Source: Cristatella mucedo
Lineage: Eukaryota > Bryozoa > Phylactolaemata > Cristatellidae
Direction: 5' to 3'
DNA length: 64,000 nt
NCBI GenBank assembly: GCA_009760855.2
Contig: WPIO01000086.1
Coordinates: 1,165,001 to 1,229,000, forward strand
Below the pieces are notes generated by a model. The model did no database searches and had not been told where the DNA came from. It saw only the letters and a program-made list of their open reading frames with translations. A program made the translations under genes and the position numbers. The first letter of the stretch is position 1, and the number at the start of each line of letters is the position of its first letter. Shown here in pieces: positions 33,901-43,900 of the stretch.

Positions 33901-34500
33901 TGATAAAGTATTCCGTTTCACTCGGTTCAAGAATTGAATGAGGATCAGGGGACATTCTCCCGCGACCAACTGAATGCGCCCAATAACGATCGCCGTCGTG
34001 CAGTTGTCACAAAACAAGGCTCGTTTGTGGTGAGCGTGGTTGAAGGAATGAGTGGTGCAAGTCCAAGCGGAACGCGGCAGTTCTACAATGCGGCGGCTCC
34101 GGCGATTCCTACAGCAACTGCTCGCACTCCGTTCGCGTGACTCACATTCTTGTGTCCTTTATCCTCACCGAGATCCTCGCCTATCTCAGTTTTGGACTGC
34201 GTCTGTGGTTGAGGCTGCTAAACAGGGGCATCGCCATCTTGTGGCTAACGCTGTAATCTAGGCGGCTGTTGCCGGGCACGACCAGTCAGCGGATTTCAAT
34301 ACTGCTTGGGATGGCATTGAACGTCTCTCGCCCAAATCTTTATACGAACACACGCGTCGGTTCTGCTGCGGATTGATCCGTTTTCGCCAACACTAAGCCG
34401 TTTGAGTCGGACTTCTCTGTGCTCAAGTGGGAATTGGAAGACCCCCGCACCAATCTGACATCCATCATTAGCTTTGGAGGGCATCTTCCAGTGGAAGCAG
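30991..34500 (+). pseudogene. hAT-like transposase relic, split by LINE-A
   Basis: Pieces in different frames give a transposase-like order. The start has MSFVSKVSNAAQR and VTRDPRGAVV. A C-x2-C pair (QCKFCKFF) and then H-x4-H (RSHMEMQH, near 31233-31260) make a BED-type zinc-finger pattern. Then come a hydrophobic core region, SSDGENAMTG (about 31934) which fits the hAT DG segment, and near 34400 FESDFSVLKWE, the C-terminal dimerisation-type segment. Damage includes an extra T at the FCKFF/GRED join (about 31137), in-frame stops after HSYF and QLKI, and others. A LINE-A occupies 32334-33756. Removing it restores a continuous frame across RFFN and VIFKRQ. From memory this arrangement resembles transposase-like proteins abundant in oomycetes, which is unverified. 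No terminal inverted repeats were identified. Confidence 0.6.
32334..33756 (+). mobile_element. Young LINE-A inserted in the hAT-like relic
   Basis: A 1423-base 5'-truncated LINE-A begins at ATACAACTACCTAC and ends in (ATT)n. AAC precedes it (32331-32333) and follows it (33757-33759). The reverse-transcriptase frame has AFDTIDH, PQGSVLGP, YADD and the DFCNSLHTGLP C-terminal domain, and ends in SGSL and TGA at 33524. It is broken only by loss of one C in the TTTTCT run near 32785, which creates a TAA. It is the best-preserved LINE-A RT here. Confidence 0.93.
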
Positions 34501-34589
34501 TTTGATCACCTGTCAACGCTTTAGAGTTTAAATGCTTTAACGCCGATTACACCAGTTTCTGCTTTACGTGCAGGCTTAATAAAGTCTAA

Positions 34590-35060
34590 TTTTACTCGTC
34601 TGATACGCTGTCTGATGTGACGCCGAATTTAAGGGTCAGCGTCGCGCCGAAAATAGGTTAATTTTTGTAAATTTACCAAATGCCAAATTTAAGCAGGTCT
34701 GGATAGAGGTAGTTGCCCCATCCTTAAAGTGGGTCAGAGACCTGGGCCGCGCCCTCTTCCTACGCCAACCGACCGTCTTCCTACCGTTTACCGAATCTCC
34801 CCATTGACTAAATTATGCTGTATTGCCACTCAATGTGCTAGAACTAAGTTCGCAGCGAATAAACGCTATGAGTTTGCGGCGCTGTAACATTTTATTAATT
34901 GCGAGTTTAGCCTCGCTCAAGTGAGAATCTTGTCGGTCTTTACCCGCCCACCTAACAATTTTGAAGGTCTTGCCCACTCCCAAGAGCCTCCAACTTCCAG
35001 TGCATGACGAGCGATAATGAACCGCACAAGATACTAGACAGCGATTCAATTCTGAGCTTC
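34590..35060. other. Unassigned sequence
   Basis: Nothing was recognised apart from a second copy of GACGCCGAATTTAAG at 34619-34633. The first copy lies at 30905, before the hAT-like relic. Confidence 0.4.
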
Positions 35061-35061
35061 A

Positions 35062-35145
35062 TAATAATAATACACTTGATCTTGCACCGTCAGAGAACTC
35101 AATCTCTTCTTGGGACTTTAAATTTGCTGCAAAGGAAGCACGATA
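35062..35145 (-). mobile_element. LINE-A tail
   Basis: An ATAATAATA end is followed by the reversed tail hairpin and TTTGCTGCAAAGG. Very short. Confidence 0.8.
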
Positions 35146-35544
35146 GTTTACAGCCAGGCTCACGCCATCGTTAAAGAATATAGCTTAACTATTCTATCGG
35201 CAGCGAGGCTGGCTCGCTGTGCGAGTGAAGAAAGGAAGCTGCCTTCGCTTTCGGCCATCAGAAATTGTATGGCCCGCAGAATGGCTTTTTGGTCGACCTA
35301 AGAGTGCTGCAACCCGACAGCCATCTCTTGATGTGCGGACCAGATAGAGGATATGGTGGTTACTCGTCGTTACCTCATTGCTCGCTCTTGGCTAATGGCT
35401 TAAACGAGGCATCGCACTATCGGGGCATCGCTTCGTTGCATTTTGGGTCATTGAACGGAATCGAGCAGCATAGCTCCTCGCCTCACCGGAACCTCCATCA
35501 CTTCCGCTCCTAATTCCGGGCGTACCTTGGGCGAAGGCACAAAT

Positions 35545-35607
35545 CCTCACGAAAGTGCATTTGCACATTCGTGAGGCACCTACAGTGAGAAACTCACTTA
35601 CGGTGCC
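35545..35607. other. Two adjoining perfect hairpins
   Basis: CCTCACGAA (35545) pairs with TTCGTGAGG (35568-35576), and within it GTGCA pairs with TGCAC around a TT loop. Starting at the shared GG, GGCACC (35575) pairs with GGTGCC (35602-35607), and inside it AGTGAG pairs with CTCACT around AAA. No tRNA or known RNA class was recognised. Confidence 0.75.
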
Positions 35608-35639
35608 AATATCTCTCGCTCCCACGTAGCCTGCTAAAA

Positions 35640-35800
35640 CAAATCATTGGCTGATTTAACAGGCTTATTTGCATAATGGCAAAATAGCCACATTGGCTGT
35701 CGCCGCCGCTTGCAGTTGGCAGTAAGGATCGCCCAACTGCCCATCGAAAGGCTCATCACCATCGCTGAATTCGACGTGGCCATTCGAAGATCGCCTCTCA
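35640..35800 (-). mobile_element. SINE-B, decayed
   Basis: GGCTGATTTAACAGGC, GCATAATGGCAAAATAGCC and CGCCGCTTGCAGTTGGC are SINE-B landmarks in reverse. The box B region is mostly lost. Confidence 0.65.
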
Positions 35801-35967
35801 AATGCTTGCGTCCCAACTGGCATAGACTTTAGCTATTGTCCAAGCTTATCAGGGGTTCCCGAAAAATAATTTTAAGAATTTTCTTTATCCAACTGAAGTG
35901 TTAAGAACGTTAATATGGCGTCCGGCGTGATAGATCTCAAGCCTATTTCTTGCAGGAATCGTCTTGA

Positions 35968-36061
35968 GCTGTTCCCTTTGTAACAAATGTAAAGCGCCTA
36001 GAAAGAGATTGAGTTCTCTGAGGGCGCTTTATCAAGTGTATTATTATTATTATTATCATTA
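35968..36061 (+). mobile_element. LINE-A tail
   Basis: It starts at CCCTTTGTAACAAATG, with the conserved hairpin and (ATT)n. Only about 90 bases are present. Confidence 0.85.
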
Positions 36062-36413
36062 ATGAGCTCAAGCTTTCGATTGCAGAGCTGAAAGTCGCAA
36101 AGAAAGGAATTGTATTTGTTCTTGAGGTATGAGTAATATAGCTTGCTGTAGTGTCCTGCGATCGTCTGCACATACATCTGCAAGCATCGGCGGCTGCTCC
36201 AGTGACTCGCCAGCCGCGTTTCCAGGTGCCAAAGTCACCCGTTTTTCGGCTGTGACCTCGAATACATATGTCACTGGTTGCTCGTCGAGTGGAAGTATAT
36301 TATAATTTCGTCATCGGTGACAGCTCGAAGGCTTAAGAATAGAAAGTGGCCCAGATCGATACCCCCTGTAGGGAGTTAATGCCCCAATGTACCCCATGGC
36401 TCCGCCACTGGTC

Positions 36414-36545
36414 TTATTTACGCAATTGATAGCCTTAGTGGCTATCGCTCCCACTTATGTGGGCAATAAACAATTTCCTGCTACATGACTCATGACCGGG
36501 TTCGTAAATTGTTAACACCTTACCTCTTAGTCTAGACTCAGTGGT
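36414..36545 (-). mobile_element. SINE-B, decayed
   Basis: GATAGCC, TGGCTATCGCTCCCACTTATG and a GGTTCGTAAATTG box-B-like segment in reverse keep the SINE-B order with many changes. Confidence 0.5.
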
Positions 36546-36607
36546 ATGTGTGTACTGGCAGTAAATTGAAGCTGGTAATGAGTATGTCTGCAAGGCTAGT
36601 TAGCAAA

Positions 36608-37335
36608 TTAAAGAGGACCAAGTGTCTTCTTTGCTGAAGGAGCTCCAATGGCTTCCAGTTGGCCAACGGATACTGAGTACAGTTCCTACGCTGAACCTCA
36701 CGGCCCGCCATGGCTTAATTTTAATAATTAGAATAGTAGTAATAGTATTAATATAATTGCGTAGTGCTCTCCAAGAACTGTATCTCCTTCGAGGTAGCTC
36801 TAGCATGCTGTATATACAGCATTACCAAACGATTGATGGTAGCATCCGCTAGCAACAGGCGCAATGTAAGCTGGCATGTGCACAAGATGGACGAATTGCG
36901 GCTTGGCTCCTTCGCACCTAGCTGAGCTGCCGCCCCAGTCTCAGCCTCCTCGAGCCCTTGGGTCCTCTGTCAACAATTAATTAGCTGGTCAATTCCTTCG
37001 CCTAAAGACCGCTGGCGACAGAGGCTTTAGCTCTGTGGCTCATAGACTGCGGAACTCTCTCCCATAGCTCTTACTCACGACCTATACTCTCCTTCTGCCG
37101 AATGTGGCACATACTTTCTAGCCGTCCTGGGCTACCACTTCCACACTACTCAGCACCTCAACTGCCTCCTGACTCAGCTATGCTTCGCGCCTATTCTTTG
37201 TTTCGTGAGATGAAGTCTGTTTGCTACCGAATGAATACCACAGGCAGCTTAGGCTTTGAGTGGACTAGAAAACTCTTCTGCGTAACACCCACTTAGTCTT
37301 TGCAGACTTACAGACGAAGATACATTACATTATTT
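36608..37335 (+). mobile_element. LINE-B 3' part with a 183-bp insertion
   Basis: It matches LINE-B from the codons for LKELQWLPV to the terminal hairpin and GATACATTACATT end. At 36717-36899 an ATT-ended minus-strand piece related to LINE-A is inserted, with GGCTT duplicated on both sides (36712-36716 and 36900-36904). LINE-B itself reads GGCTTGG at this point without interruption. Confidence 0.85.
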
Positions 37336-37339
37336 ACAT

Positions 37340-39900
37340 AAGCTGTACAGAAAATATGATCTAATGTTCAGTGGGTACATGCATCGCATCAAAAAGCATT
37401 ACACGGTTAGATGTAGCATGCACGCCATCAACATGACATCGCCTGTAGCAGCATTATGAACGTTAGGCTGCTAATCAGTAAACGTGGTGGACTTATTGTT
37501 ATTATCACTAGGCCTTCGATTATTGCTGGCGATTAATCATCTAGCCAGCGAAGCTGGTTTTGGTGGCAGATTCGAGCTGTCAGCACCATCTTCCAAGTCT
37601 ATCCAATACATCCAGGAGCCCTTGGCGGTCTTTATCATTCCTGAAGAACAGATTGTAGTCACGTTCGGTAATCGCTGTACCACACTGGATTGGCATACCT
37701 GAGAGGTGTAGTTGGCGTCAATCGGACAGCTGCACCTTGAGCGATGGGGCGAAGCAGGTCCAGGCACCAGACACGTTCGCAAGTTTAGGGCCGACCAGTA
37801 ATTATTATGGGGTCGACCCGGCGATGGCATTCTCACAAGAACGGCACTTGAGAGCAAGATATGGTCAAGGTTCGCACCTGCCGATCACCCGCACCGCCTT
37901 CTGCTGCATACTCTCGCTTGGCAGCTGCAGGAAGTGCTCGCATAGTCTGTGGCTCTGTGGAGTGATTATGCGCCGAGAAGAAGTGCCGAATGCCGCTGGC
38001 CTAAAGCAAATTGACATCCTTGTCGCGGAAAATCACCTGGAATCGACCTAAGCTAGCGAAAAAGAATATCTACTGAGCTGATATTGCGGTGCCGCAAGTT
38101 GACTCTCTCATGCGAAAATCGTCGGGCCACTACGACAATGCATCTACCCCCCCCCCCCATTACCAAGAGGCGGTCGTCCAGAGGTCTGCCAGTCTGTAGG
38201 AATGCTAATCCGCAGTTCCATAAGGTAGCTTTACTTACGAGAGTTCACTGGCGTTGTATGCCAGACTTGGCAGCTATGCGGGCAGCCCCGACATACAGAT
38301 TGTATTTCTTTTGCTATGTCCAACCATCAGATGTAGTTTTTCGGTATTTGCTTGACTTCAAATTATGTCGAGATAGTCACGATGATTCTTTTGAAGCAGT
38401 TGGCCACGAATGGATGTAGGCATACCGAGCCTTTGTCTCCTCTTAAAGGTATCCACTGTGCGACGAAAGCTTCTGTCAGCTATTGTAATGCTTTGGCGCG
38501 GCTGAAGAGGAATTCTTGTACGCAATACACCTATCGTAGCATCGTAGGAAGCGGTAAGTTCCGGGCAAAGCTTCCGATTGAAAGCCTAACAGTTAGTGTA
38601 GTCACAGGAAGTCCAGTTAAATGGTCGGCTCGGAACAAAGTGGGCTCATGATGGAGATCATCTTGCATCAGTGGTAGTCGTTAACTAGGTTCGGCGTTTG
38701 AATTATTTAGAAAAAAGCACGTGGGTCGCAGTCGCAAAGGGCTGCGGCAGCTACTGGGCTGCATTTCTTGAGATCGTTTGGGCTTGAGCAAGTAAGTGCA
38801 ATTGGGTGAGATTATTGGTGCATACTCGAAATGCCGTTTGTCTTCAACAGGGTAGCTAAATCACCGCTTCCGACAGCTGATTTTTAAAAGTGTTGTTGCA
38901 TCCATGTTAGGTGTGGTGGCGACGTGAACCCACTACGTAGTAAACAGGATACAGCCACCTGCCGACGGGCAGTGCCACGTCACGATCGTCGAGCTGCTTG
39001 TTTTTCTGCATTCTACTGATCGGTCACGGACATTTGATGGGCGGATACGGGTTGGCACACAGGACCTTGAACTTTTGCACTCTTTCTGTAGACGTCGCTC
39101 TTTTGGTCGCCCACTGTGCACGTTCCCAAAGGCAGATCCTGGCAGACATCGCTCGACGCATCTGAAGCTCCGAGTCAGCACGAACCAGTAGCCATCAGCG
39201 CGCACCTGCCGGCTCTCGCTCAACAGCTCAGCAGCGGCTCAGTGCCGTTCCCTTGCCCTGCCGCTGGCACCGCCGGTCCGGCCCGCTGCTGAGCCCGCTG
39301 CTGCTCGGCTCTTCACTAGCGAAGCAGCTGCAGCGCAAAGTCAGGGTGCTGTTTAGTCCATTTCGGACGCATCTAGCGCCTGCCTGGTTTTGGTCTGACA
39401 CGCCCCCTAACTACAGTTCCTTACCGCTTCGGTACGATATTGCAGGCGGCTCTCTGCCGCGTCTTCCAACGGCTCCATGGGTACCGCTCGCGGACATATG
39501 CAGTCTATCTCCGTCGGTAACCGCACCGAGCCACGAGCACTAAGCTGGCGCTACTCACGAGAGTGTTCTGAAGCCACTCAAACCTTATGCCCCTTTCTGT
39601 CCGCATCCAGGAACTAAGGGACTAAGTCAACTTTATCTCAAGAAACAAAAGAGAAAATGAGTAGCCTATGCAGACTCTGGAAATGCTTACAGTGAACCCG
39701 CTGAGCAGCTGGCTTGGACGCTTAAGAATTGTGATTTGGCTCTGCGGTAACATGTATAAGCTCAGAGACTGTGCGGATTCAGATCTAATATAATCGACGC
39801 CGCTAGTTCGAGCATACCCACACATTGCCCGCAAATGCGAGCTGACGTTCACGTGAAAATACTCTCCAAAAGCTCAGCTTTGTCAATGGCGAGAAACTGT
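37340..39900. other. Unassigned sequence with weak repeat traces
   Basis: Several open frames of 60-110 codons on both strands show no recognised domain. Bases 39625-39680 resemble the TCTCAAG...AAAGAGAAA part of a reversed LINE-B end. A decayed mobile element with coding remains is possible for 37500-38700 but could not be named. Confidence 0.3.
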
Positions 39901-39935
39901 GTCATTACCAAAGAAGAAGCTTAGTTGTCTGTAAT

Positions 39936-39972
39936 ATGCAAATATGCAATATGCAATATCCAAATATGCATG
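39936..39972. promoter_or_regulatory. Cluster of ATGCAAAT-like octamers
   Basis: ATATGCAAATATGCAATATG and the following ATCCAAATATGCATGC contain one exact octamer ATGCAAAT (39936-39943) and several near copies. The octamer is the classic POU/Oct binding site. The tract lies about 1 kb upstream of the EF-hand gene. It may be only a short AT-rich repeat. Confidence 0.25.
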
Positions 39973-40099
39973 CGATACCCGCTGCCTCGTATTTATTGAG
40001 CAACAACTGGATCGAAATTAAGGATGGTTCGAGGCAAGGCCGGGCCATTGGAAGCCGCTTGCGTGCGAATGCAAAAGTCTGAGTAGTATTCAAAGCAAT

Positions 40100-40240
40100 A
40101 ACAATATTATTAAAAGGTTTTTTATGACGCCCTTGGAAGACTAAATCTATTTCCGGCGCTTTACGCTACAAAAGAATTGGTAGGCAAGCACTAAAGGCGC
40201 ACATGGTATTACGCTTAAATAGGCATTCAAAACCACACAA
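40100..40240 (-). mobile_element. LINE-A-related tail, decayed
   Basis: ATATTATTAAAAGG is followed by CGCCC, AAATCTATTTCCGGCGCTTT and a LINE-like stretch with AAATAGGCATTCAAAA at the end. The order fits a reversed LINE-A end, but identity is low. Confidence 0.4.
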
Positions 40241-40932
40241 GTATCTTGCTTTGGCCGAACCGTCAAAGCAAACAAGACGACATTAAGGAATACTGGGTTG
40301 AGTGCGCACCGAAAGATGCTCAGTCTTCGAGTACGAAATGGAAAGTTCTATATCTTAGCAGTCGAGCAGTCTTCGTGGCTCTTCGGAGCTACAGATGGAG
40401 CTACATTGAATTGAATTTGAAGGAACTCTGAAAAAGTCGGAGTCTCCTGTCGCACGCACGTAAAGCTAAAGCTACGTGCATAGAATTCCCAAAGTGGAAG
40501 GCGGCGCTTCCAACTCAGCGGCGTTCAATGACGTTTGCTGTGCGAATTCGACGCTGCGGCCAGCGATTTCGAAGCATCGCTGCCCCAATGGCCGCAGCTT
40601 CGCAAAACCAATTTAGGAAGCGGCAGGTGGATTGCAGTTAGTGAGCGCTTCGCTGCGCCGGCTGCCGGGCTGAATCTCCGGATGCCGTTTTCTCGGTAAC
40701 GAGCTCCCGTAATTGAATAACGGCTGGGCGTAAAGTCGAAGCGTGGTCGGTAAATGAAGCCGGGCTGCAGCGTCGCTCAGCCGATCCTCTGCCCACGGGC
40801 AGGTGGATCGCTGTTGTTTGCGGCATCCACCGAAGCCTGTGTGACCTGAAAACCGGGGTGCAGCTGCACTACTACGACGACAGCGCCTCAGAGCCGCCAT
40901 TGGCCTAGCTGGCGAGCTGCCAAAGCAAGGCG

Positions 40933-40940
40933 CGGGCATA
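40933..40940 (+). promoter_or_regulatory. Possible TATA-like element of the EF-hand gene
   Basis: GCATAAATGC lies about 50 bases before the proposed start codon at 40988, within GC-rich DNA. If it were the TATA element, the 5' leader would be only about 20 bases. It is weak evidence. Confidence 0.25.
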
Positions 40941-40987
40941 AATGCGGACGCCGGTCGCCGGAGCGATCGTTTGATCGAGAATCGCTC

Positions 40988-43900
40988 ATGGCCAACCGCG
41001 TGCTGCCGCTATCCGTCGCGTTTCTCGCCTTCGTCTTGGTCTGCTGGAGTGCCGCGCCAGCAGCGGCAGACGGTGCGCGACCAGGCGGGTGAGTGCAGGC
41101 TGGCCGCCTCTCTGCCGCCAGCCGCAAGGCGAGGCGTTTCGTATTCGAAGCTGCGGCGGCGGTGGCTGCTGTTTGTCACGCGTCAAGCAGCGGTAGCGCT
41201 CTGGTTGCGCTCGATTTCGGCCTTTTTTCGTTTGCAGGAATCCCTCGCAGGTCACTCCGCAGCTGCAGCAGGTCAGTGTTCGCGAAGGCGCGGCGGGCGC
41301 GGCGCCTCGAGAGATTCTCGCTCAGATCCCAGCGCGGCTGGCCGTTTCTGTGTGGGCGGGTGGATGAGTTGGGGGCGGCTAGTGAGCAGCAGCAGCACCA
41401 ACCGCCGTTGGCCGCCTCCGCTCCGACTGAGCTGCGACGTCTGCTACCGCTGTCAACTCGATTGCTTACTGCCTGGCAGATGATGGTGAACTTTTCCACG
41501 TATATATTTCGTAACGCCGACAAAGACGGCGACAACCAGCTCAGCCCGATGGAGTTCGTCAATAAGTACCACGACTTTGACACCAATGGTAAGCCGAGCG
41601 TTCGTGCACGCGTCAATGGCGGCCGTCCGGGTAGCCGTTGCTAGTGGCTCATCCTTGACCCCGCTAGTGCAAAGGTTCGAATACTTCGAATACTGCAGGG
41701 TGCGGGATTCTCGTTGCTCGTTCGACGCTAATCGCGATCGGTGCTCAGCAGGGCCAACGTTTCACTAGTAGCGACGCGGACGCTCCAGTAATGCCGTCTC
41801 GAGGCCGTGAAGGGTCGGCGAAGTGCGTCCGTTCTGGCGCGTCGACGGGGCGCAGCGAACGGTTATTTCACTCCGTCAGCTTGCGGCTAAATAGTCTCCG
41901 GCGACCCGGCTCTGCGGCGATTCTGGGCTCTCGGCCAGACGCTCGATTCAGCTGCCGCCTACGCGAAGCACTTTCCTGTTTCCGCTCTATATTTAACTCA
42001 AAGGCCTTGAGCAGCAGCCGGCTGGACGATTGTATCACTAGTCAATGTGGTGGTATCGCTGAGCTGACGTTCCAATTGTCACGATTGTAGACCACGTCTG
42101 AGCCACGAACGTAGCATTCGTTGCCGAACGGATCTATCAGACCCTGCTGGTGTGTGCTCAAGCCGCCATAGTCGGATAGCGTATCGCATCGGACTCGTGT
42201 CTGTGAATCGATTTCGAGCGTTTAAACTGGCACTATTTGCACTGCAGACGAGAGTAAAGGCGATAATAATGATACTTTAAACGTGCCCTACCGTAAACAG
42301 AACTAAATGCCATTTGAGACAGTTTACTTGTGCTGGACAGGAAGCATGACAATGAGCTGGCGGTAGCGTGCTCACTGGCGGCACCTATACGGGCACAGTC
42401 GACATCAGACGCGGAACCAGCAGATGTTGTGAGGAACTAAAGGGTTTTTAGTACAACGATAGGCGGTAGCCTGACCACGCAAGTTGATAGTGTATTCCTA
42501 CCTTTGGAAGCATGATACAAATAATAATAATAAAAGTACAGTTGAAAAAAGCACCCTCGTAGCAACTCAATCTGTTTCTAGGTGCTTTACATTTGCTGCA
42601 AAGGAAACACGATCAAATTGATTGTAGTATCATTCTTGATTAAAAAAATGAATAGCATGTTTAGGAGTGACATGCACAGGGTCAGCATGCAAGTGTGGTT
42701 AGTGGCAGCATGCACAGTGTCAGCGCCCATAAGTTCGTAAAGGACGAATCGCAGGGACCCACTAAATACTGTCATGCTAATATATAGGTGCGTTTTTCAG
42801 TTTTTATTCAATGTGGTCAAGTCAGGGATGTAGTGATGCAAGTCGGAAATGAGTTCCAGGCTTTGGAAGCATGCGAACTAAATGCACGGTCTCCAAAGGA
42901 TTTGACGTTTGTACGAGGTATAGGTAAACAGTTAGATTCCGAAAAGCTGGTGGTGAGATGCCTAGCCAGATTGAAAAGTAGGCTGGAGCCAAAGAATGAA
43001 GTGGCCTACAAGTAAGCGACAAAACCTTGAAGTCAATCCGTTGCTTGACTGGTAGCCAGTGCAGGTCGGCGAGAAGGGGTGTGATGTGGCAACGGTGACG
43101 CTCATAACAGACAAGCCTAGCTGCAGAGTTTTGCACCAGCTGTAAGCGTCTGATTGCATATGCCGGTAGGCCAGCAGGCAGTGAGCTACAGAAGTCAATA
43201 AGGAATGTCAAAATGCATGGACCAACTTAGATGTAGTATCCCTCTCCAAACAAGCCCAAATTTTAGCAGTGTTATGTAGCTGAAAGTAGGCAGACTTTGT
43301 TGTAGAGCTGATGTGGTCGTCTAACAAAAGGTGAGTTTGGAATATGACACCCAGATTTCGTGCAGGTTCAACGGAAGATATGCTGGCAGAGCCAATTTTG
43401 AGCCTTAGCCTTTCAGTTTCTAAATCACACTTGGTTTGCCCACAACAAGTAAGTTAGTTTAATTATCAATGTATGGACAACGTACGCTATGGTGCTTTAC
43501 AATCGCGATCAAACGATGCAATGCTGAGTGTTGGCTCTGATCACCTGGCACGACGAGCGTGATAGCGAGAGCTGGGTAAGGCTGTTTCCCCTGATGGAGC
43601 AGCTTCGAGATGGCTGTGCGAGGTCTAAACGGTATGCTGCGGGCTTACAACTCCGCAGAGTTCGTATTGGCCACAACATGACCGTAACGTTGTAGCATGC
43701 AATGCACTTCAATCCATGTTCAGTTGCCGTCTGGTTTGCTGCTGATATCAAGTCAGTAAGGCCTACTACACTTAAGCTTTAAAAAAGAACATGCAACACA
43801 ATAAAGCAGTGGGCTATCGACTAACATACAAGGCAGATTGCAGGTCGTATTTATATGTGTGAGCGAGCATTCTTACTTCGCTATAAGTTTAAAGAGCCTA

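Noticed and set aside
37537-38051. Overlapping open frames on both strands
   Set aside because: Possibly remains of a mobile element, but no motif could be named with honesty.
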